Origin: Lachnospiraceae bacterium UBA3310
Lineage (GTDB): Bacteria; Bacillota; Clostridia; Lachnospirales; Lachnospiraceae
Direction: 5' to 3'
NCBI GenBank assembly: GCA_002361355.1
Contig: DESQ01000001.1
Location: forward strand, 1-10,372
DNA: 10,372 nt
The position numbers and the translations under genes are program-made. The notes beneath the pieces are model-generated. The model was not told the origin of the DNA and did no database searches. It worked only from the letters and a program-made list of their open reading frames with translations. This document shows positions 6,799 through 10,372 of the stretch, piece by piece (within the stretch, counting starts at the first letter, position 1; each line of letters starts with the position of its first letter).

Positions 6799-8873
6799 AG
6801 TTTGTGATCTGCCACGACATTCCGGGACGGATGCGGATCCGGGTGCTGCAGGCAGGCGAAATGTCCTGCGGCGAGGCGGATGCATTGGAGTATGCGCTGA
6901 CCATGCTGCCGGGGGTAACGAAGGTATCCGTGCAGAGGCGGACTGCAGGCGCAACGGTGTGCTACCGTGGGAAAAGGGAGGAACTGCTACGCAACCTGCG
7001 GGCGGCTTCCTATGGGATAGAAAAAGTTCCGGATAATTTTCTGCAAAATTCCGGCAGGGAACTGAATGAAAAGTATAAAGAAAAACTGATTGGAAAGGTT
7101 GTCCTTCGATATGGCAGTATGGTATTTGTCCCGTATCCGGTCAGGGCGGGGCTTGTTGCTTTAAGATCGCTGCATTATGTGGGGCTTGGACTGAAAACAC
7201 TTTGCCGCGGCAAGCTGGAAGTGCCGGTATTGGACGCCACAGCAATCGGCGTTTCCGTTCTTCGCGGCGATATGAAAACGGCAGGCTCCATCATGTTCCT
7301 GCTCGGGATTGGCGAGCTGTTAGAGGAGTGGACACACAAAAAATCGGTGGGCGATCTGGCAAGGAGCATGTCCCTTAATATCAGCAAGGTGTGGCTTAAG
7401 CGGGACGGGCAGGAAATATTGGCGCCGGTATCTGACATAGCAGCCGGTGATGAGATCGTAGTGCGCATGGGCAATGTAATTCCGTTTGACGGTACGGTGC
7501 TGTCGGGGGAGGGAATGGTCAATCAGGCGTCCCTGACCGGGGAATCTGCGGCAGTCTTCAAACAGGCCCGTGGATATGTGTATGCGGGAACTGTGCTGGA
7601 AGAAGGGGAATTGTCCGTCCGGGTGGAAACGGTGGGCGGGGAGAGCCGTTTTGAGCGGATCGTCACAATGATTGAAGAATCGGAAAAATTGAAATCTTCT
7701 CTGGAGGGGAAAGCGGCACATCTGGCGGATCAACTGGTGCCGTTTATGCTGCTTGGAACCGGCGCTACCTATGCCTTTACCAGAAACGTCACGAAAGCGC
7801 TGTCCGTGCTGATGGTAGATTTTTCCTGCGCGTTAAAGCTGGCGATGCCCATTTCTGTGCTTTCGGCTATGCGGGAGGCAAACGAACGCCATATCACTGT
7901 CAAGGGCGGAAAGTTCCTTGAGGCGCTTGCCGAGGCGGATACCATTGTCTTTGACAAGACCGGTACGCTGACGAAGGCAAAGCCGGTGGTAGCGGACGTG
8001 ATTCCTTTTCAGGGGGATAAGCCGGACGAACTGTTAAGGGTTGCCGCCTGTCTGGAAGAACATTTTCCACATTCGATGGCGAGAGCCGTGGTGGAGGCGG
8101 CGGGCCAGAAAGGGCTGGAGCACCATGAAATGCATTCCCAGGTGGAGTATATTGTGGCGCATGGCATTTCTTCCCGCATCGGGGAAAAGAAAGTGATCAT
8201 AGGAAGCTATCATTTTGTCTTTCAGGATGAGCAGTGTACGATTCCAGAGGGGATGCAGGAACGGTTCGACACGCTTCCAGCAGAGTATTCCCACCTGTAT
8301 ATGGCGGTCGATTCCGTGCTGGCGGCGGTAATCTGCATTGAGGATCCGCTGCGGGAAGAGGCAGCGGACGCAGTCAGCGCACTGCGGGAGTGCGGGATTG
8401 GAAAAATTGTGATGATGACCGGCGACAGCGAACGGACGACCCGCGCCATTGCCAAGAGAGTCGGCGTTGATGCGTATTATTCGGAGGTGCTGCCGGAGGA
8501 CAAGGCGCGTTTTGTGGAGGAAGAGAAAAGAGCCGGAAGAAAGGTCGTCATGGTCGGGGACGGAATCAATGACTCGCCCGCATTGTCGGCGGCGAATGTG
8601 GGTATTGCAGTCAGTGACGGGGCGGAAATCGCAAGGGAAATTGCGGACATTATGGTCGGCTCGGATGACCTGCACGCACTTGTGACCTTAAAAATGTTGA
8701 GCAATGCGCTGGTTGGGCGGATACGGAAGAACTACAGGGTGATTGTCGGTTTTAACACGGCGCTGATTTTACTTGGCGTCGGCGGTTTTTTGCAGCCGGC
8801 ATCTTCGGCGCTGCTTCACAATACTTCGACTTTGGCGATCAGTTTAAAAAGTATGCAGGATCTGCTGGACTGA
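6795..8873 (+). CDS. Heavy-metal P1B-type ATPase, FezB-like candidate
   Basis: ATP-driven metal pump of 692 residues. The N-terminal domain (1-75) has an HMA-like fold pattern but no CxxC metal site; instead it has the arginine-rich PGRMRIRV (residues 10-17). Core motifs are complete: actuator TGES (248-251), phosphorylation DKTGT (D387), nucleotide-domain EEHFPHS (H423, replacing the usual SEHP), and hinge GDGINDSPAL (588-597). The transmembrane metal motif, CPC in copper and zinc pumps, is here FSCALKLAMP (C345), so the first Cys and the Pro are replaced. The last helices carry FNTALILLGVGG and LLHNTSTLAISL. These features and the DUF6110 partner fit the divergent P1B group that includes FezB, the ferrosome ATPase, so iron (or manganese) is the likely substrate. 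Metal specificity is inference. ATGA overlap with the previous gene; no convincing terminator follows. Confidence 0.93.
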   Translation: MKFVICHDIPGRMRIRVLQAGEMSCGEADALEYALTMLPGVTKVSVQRRTAGATVCYRGKREELLRNLRAASYGIEKVPDNFLQNSGRELNEKYKEKLIGKVVLRYGSMVFVPYPVRAGLVALRSLHYVGLGLKTLCRGKLEVPVLDATAIGVSVLRGDMKTAGSIMFLLGIGELLEEWTHKKSVGDLARSMSLNISKVWLKRDGQEILAPVSDIAAGDEIVVRMGNVIPFDGTVLSGEGMVNQASLTGESAAVFKQARGYVYAGTVLEEGELSVRVETVGGESRFERIVTMIEESEKLKSSLEGKAAHLADQLVPFMLLGTGATYAFTRNVTKALSVLMVDFSCALKLAMPISVLSAMREANERHITVKGGKFLEALAEADTIVFDKTGTLTKAKPVVADVIPFQGDKPDELLRVAACLEEHFPHSMARAVVEAAGQKGLEHHEMHSQVEYIVAHGISSRIGEKKVIIGSYHFVFQDEQCTIPEGMQERFDTLPAEYSHLYMAVDSVLAAVICIEDPLREEAADAVSALRECGIGKIVMMTGDSERTTRAIAKRVGVDAYYSEVLPEDKARFVEEEKRAGRKVVMVGDGINDSPALSAANVGIAVSDGAEIAREIADIMVGSDDLHALVTLKMLSNALVGRIRKNYRVIVGFNTALILLGVGGFLQPASSALLHNTSTLAISLKSMQDLLD

Positions 8874-8962
8874 TGCAGCTACACCCTAAAAAGGACAGGA
8901 TATGGTTGTTTGTGCTTTGACGGCGGCCACTGTTAGGTGAGCAGCCTTTTTGAGAAATGATA

Positions 8963-8978
8963 GTTAGAATTAACTAAC
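8963..8978. promoter_or_regulatory. Shared iron-island operator motif, copy 3
   Basis: GTTAGAATTAACTAAC, the most symmetric copy. It lies 5 bp before the ribosome binding site of the regulator gene, where a bound protein would block its transcription. This suggests autoregulation. Confidence 0.6.
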
Positions 8979-8997
8979 CCTTAAAGGAGGTGCAGGT

Positions 8998-9441
8998 TTG
9001 AAACAGAAAAAATCAGTGGAAGATTACCTGAAAACGATATACATTCTTTCGCGGAAAAAGGATGTGCATGGGGCAGATATCGCAAAGGCGATCGGTGTTT
9101 CACGGCCGACTGTCTGCGTGTCCTTAAAGGCGCTGACGCAGGAAGGGTACATGAAGGAACATTTGAGCAGACATGAAACGTTAAAAGAACTGTCCGACCG
9201 GTTTGACATTTCGCTGACGACCATGAAAACCTGCTTTAAGAGCGTGTATGGCTGCTCTGTCTATGCCTATATGAAATCCTACCGGATGCAGGCAGCCATG
9301 CTCCTTTTGCGTGACACGGCAGACAGCATCACGGAGATTGCGGCCAAAATGGGATATGACAATCCCAGCAAATTTTCCGAGACTTTTAAAAAAGAATTTG
9401 GCCAACTGCCTTCGGATTTCAGAAAATCGTTGTCCAAATAG
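8998..9441 (+). CDS. Fusion regulator: DtxR/MntR-like winged helix plus AraC-type HTH
   Basis: Cytoplasmic DNA-binding protein of 147 residues. Residues about 5-54 (SVEDYLKTIYILSRKKDVHGADIAKAIGVSRPTVCVSL...) match the N-terminal winged helix of MntR/DtxR metalloregulators. Residues about 57-143 match an AraC/XylS C-terminal domain with two HTH motifs (TLKELSDRFDISLTTMKTCFKSVYG and ITEIAAKMGYDNPSKFSETFKKEFGQLPSDFRK). The DtxR dimerisation and metal domain, normally 80-150 further residues, is absent. Asp9 aligns with MntR ligand Asp8, but Lys12 occupies the Glu11 ligand position. The start is TTG at 8998, set by AAAGGAGGTG five bases upstream. An operator-like motif lies at its promoter and similar motifs precede both neighbouring units, so it probably regulates the iron island. 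How it would sense iron is unclear. It could also be a hybrid left by a deletion between two adjacent regulator genes. Confidence 0.9.
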   Translation: MKQKKSVEDYLKTIYILSRKKDVHGADIAKAIGVSRPTVCVSLKALTQEGYMKEHLSRHETLKELSDRFDISLTTMKTCFKSVYGCSVYAYMKSYRMQAAMLLLRDTADSITEIAAKMGYDNPSKFSETFKKEFGQLPSDFRKSLSK

Positions 9442-9486
9442 GAGATAGTTGGGCCTAACAGAGTGGCGTGGGAATGGAATTTCCGT

Positions 9487-9533
9487 AAAATAGAGACTGG
9501 TTGGTTAAATAAAACTAACTGATCTCTATTTTT
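9487..9533 (+). terminator. Long terminator-like hairpin before feoA, with embedded operator motif
   Basis: Arms AAAATAGAGACTGGTTGGTT (9487-9506) and AACTAACTGATCTCTATTTT (9513-9532) pair at 19 of 20 positions, including three G-U pairs, around loop AAATAA. A T5 run ends at 9533. It probably ends the regulator transcript. A -10-like TAAAAT (9486-9491) overlaps the left arm and could start the feo transcript inside it; no good -35 is seen. Confidence 0.72.
9504..9519. promoter_or_regulatory. Shared iron-island operator motif, copy 4
   Basis: GTTAAATAAAACTAAC, one base from GTTAGA-N4-ACTAAC in its defined positions. It is centred in the upper stem and loop of the hairpin before feoA, about 30 bp upstream of the feoA start codon. 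Confidence 0.55.
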
Positions 9534-9549
9534 GTGAAGGAGGTTTCAT

Positions 9550-9777
9550 ATGGAAATTTTAGAACAACTGTCTAAGGGTAAAAAGGCCACGATCTGTATG
9601 ATTTCGGGCAGTGCCCATTTTAAGAGCCGTGCGGTATCCGTCGGGCTGATTCCCGGCAATACCGTGGAGGTGATGCTGAACCAGAAAAAACGCCCCCTGC
9701 TTTTATATTGCAGGAATACAGTCCTCGCCCTCGACCGGGACGACTGTAAGCAGATTCAGGTGGAGGTGACGGCATGA
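9550..9777 (+). CDS. feoA: FeoA, ferrous iron transport protein A
   Basis: Small cytoplasmic SH3-like protein of 75 residues, the usual FeoA length, thought to assist FeoB in Fe2+ uptake. The family pattern is clear: LSKGKKATICMISG, then SRAVSVGLIPGNTVEVMLNQKKRPLLLYCRNTVLALDRDDCKQIQV, with the conserved GLIPG turn and the basic-aliphatic strand after it. ATG 9550 follows AAGGAGG with 6-bp spacing. Its stop overlaps the feoB start as ATGA, giving translational coupling. An operator-like motif in the hairpin upstream suggests iron-linked control of the pair. Confidence 0.95.
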   Translation: MEILEQLSKGKKATICMISGSAHFKSRAVSVGLIPGNTVEVMLNQKKRPLLLYCRNTVLALDRDDCKQIQVEVTA

Positions 9778-10352
9778 GCGGGATTCATACGATTGCGCTG
9801 CTTTCCCAGCCAAACGCGGGAAAGTCAACGCTGTTTAACGGGCTGACCGGTTCCAGGCAGCATGTGGGCAACTGGCCCGGTAAGACGGTGGAAAAGAAGG
9901 AAGGTACATTTAAGGCCGGAGGGAACACCTATACGGTGGTGGATCTGCCGGGCTCTTACAGTCTTTCCGCCAACTCGGACGAAGAGATTGTGACAAGGGA
10001 TTACATTGCCAGTGGCAAAGCGGATCTGATCTGCATTCTGGTGGACGCGTCGCAGTTGGAGCGGAGTATGTTCATGCTGGCGGACTATATCGGAATCAAA
10101 GTGCCCACGGTTCTTTTGCTGAACATGATGGACGTGTCCGGACAGCAGGGACAGCAGATTGATTACAAGGCGCTTGAAAAGGAATTACATATCCCGGTAC
10201 TGCCTTTTGTGGCGGCGGATAAAAAGAAATACGGACCCTTTTATAATCTGCTCCAAAGGACGGATCTGCCGGACTGGATCTTGAGTGAGGAAAGGCTGAA
10301 AGGCTATTATGAGAAGGAGATCGGTGGGGCATATCAAAAAATACGGGATTGA
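9774..10352 (+). CDS. feoB: FeoB N-terminal GTPase region, with apparent frameshift
   Basis: N-terminal G domain of the ferrous iron permease FeoB; full proteins have about 600-800 residues, with a membrane part that would lie beyond this window. Visible motifs: G1 SQPNAGKST (residues 11-19, with Ser at the usual first Gly), HVGNWPGKTVEKKEG switch region (30-44), G3 DLPG (57-60) and G4 NMMD (117-120). The reading frame closes with TGA at 10350-10352 after 192 residues, inside the helical region following the G domain. Just before, an A6 run lies at 10336-10341; removing one A restores a frame reading KYGIDPSPPAW to the window edge, which looks like normal FeoB continuation. So the gene is frameshifted here, or the run was misread. 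It overlaps feoA by 4 bp. Confidence 0.9.
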   Translation: MSGIHTIALLSQPNAGKSTLFNGLTGSRQHVGNWPGKTVEKKEGTFKAGGNTYTVVDLPGSYSLSANSDEEIVTRDYIASGKADLICILVDASQLERSMFMLADYIGIKVPTVLLLNMMDVSGQQGQQIDYKALEKELHIPVLPFVAADKKKYGPFYNLLQRTDLPDWILSEERLKGYYEKEIGGAYQKIRD

Positions 10353-10372
10353 CCCGTCCCCGCCAGCATGGA
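10339..10372 (+). other. Continuation of feoB in the shifted frame
   Basis: Read from 10339, the sequence encodes KYGIDPSPPAW to the edge of the window, resembling the segment after the FeoB G domain (typically ...GIDPxSPAW). It is out of frame with the feoB start by a single base, the excess being most simply one A in the A6 run. Confidence 0.6.

Noticed and set aside
8888..8951. Possible terminator after the P1B ATPase (AAAAAGG ... CCTTTTT)
   Set aside because: Only 7 pairs close a loop of about 50 nt with no convincing inner stem, too weak to call.
6357..9549. Fur box in the iron-island intergenic gaps
   Set aside because: No sequence resembling GATAATGATNATCATTATC was seen; the repeated motif has a different half-site (GTTAG/CTAAC).

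Overview
The window looks like chromosomal DNA of a gut-type Firmicute, most likely Lachnospiraceae or a close clostridial relative. The basis is strong AGGAGG-type ribosome binding sites, sigma-A-like promoters, moderate GC and protein content (DUF342/FapA, DUF6110, short FeoA, MepA-like MATE). This placement is inference from recognised families; no search was run. I see no rRNA, tRNA, CRISPR array, insertion sequence or phage gene.

Left part (1-3500): the 3' part of a membrane chemoreceptor gene (dCache-HAMP-MCP), already open at base 1, ends at a strong and probably bidirectional terminator. Facing it is a MATE drug/sodium antiporter gene on the minus strand. The MATE gene has a near-consensus promoter, then a leader in which a 14-codon ORF overlaps a terminator hairpin lying directly before the ribosome binding site. 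This has the layout of a ribosome-controlled attenuator.

Middle (3500-6300): divergent from the MATE gene, and with its own TTGACA-17-TATAGT promoter, is a FapA/DUF342 gene. It is followed closely by a membrane-anchored protein of unknown function, and then by a separate small helical-bundle protein.

Right part (6300-10372) appears to be an iron-homeostasis island. A DUF6110 small membrane protein and a divergent P1B-type ATPase overlap by 4 bp and resemble the FezA/FezB pair of ferrosome organelles. A short regulator gene follows, whose product fuses a DtxR/MntR-like winged helix to an AraC-type double HTH. FeoA and FeoB (ferrous iron uptake) come next and run off the edge. A shared 16-bp motif, GTTAGA-N4-ACTAAC with small variations, occurs before each of these three units (four copies). 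They are therefore probably one regulon, possibly controlled by the fusion regulator. Two of the four copies sit inside terminator-like hairpins. The feoB frame closes at 10352, but FeoB-like sequence continues in another frame across an A6 run, so this copy carries a frameshift or a sequencing error.
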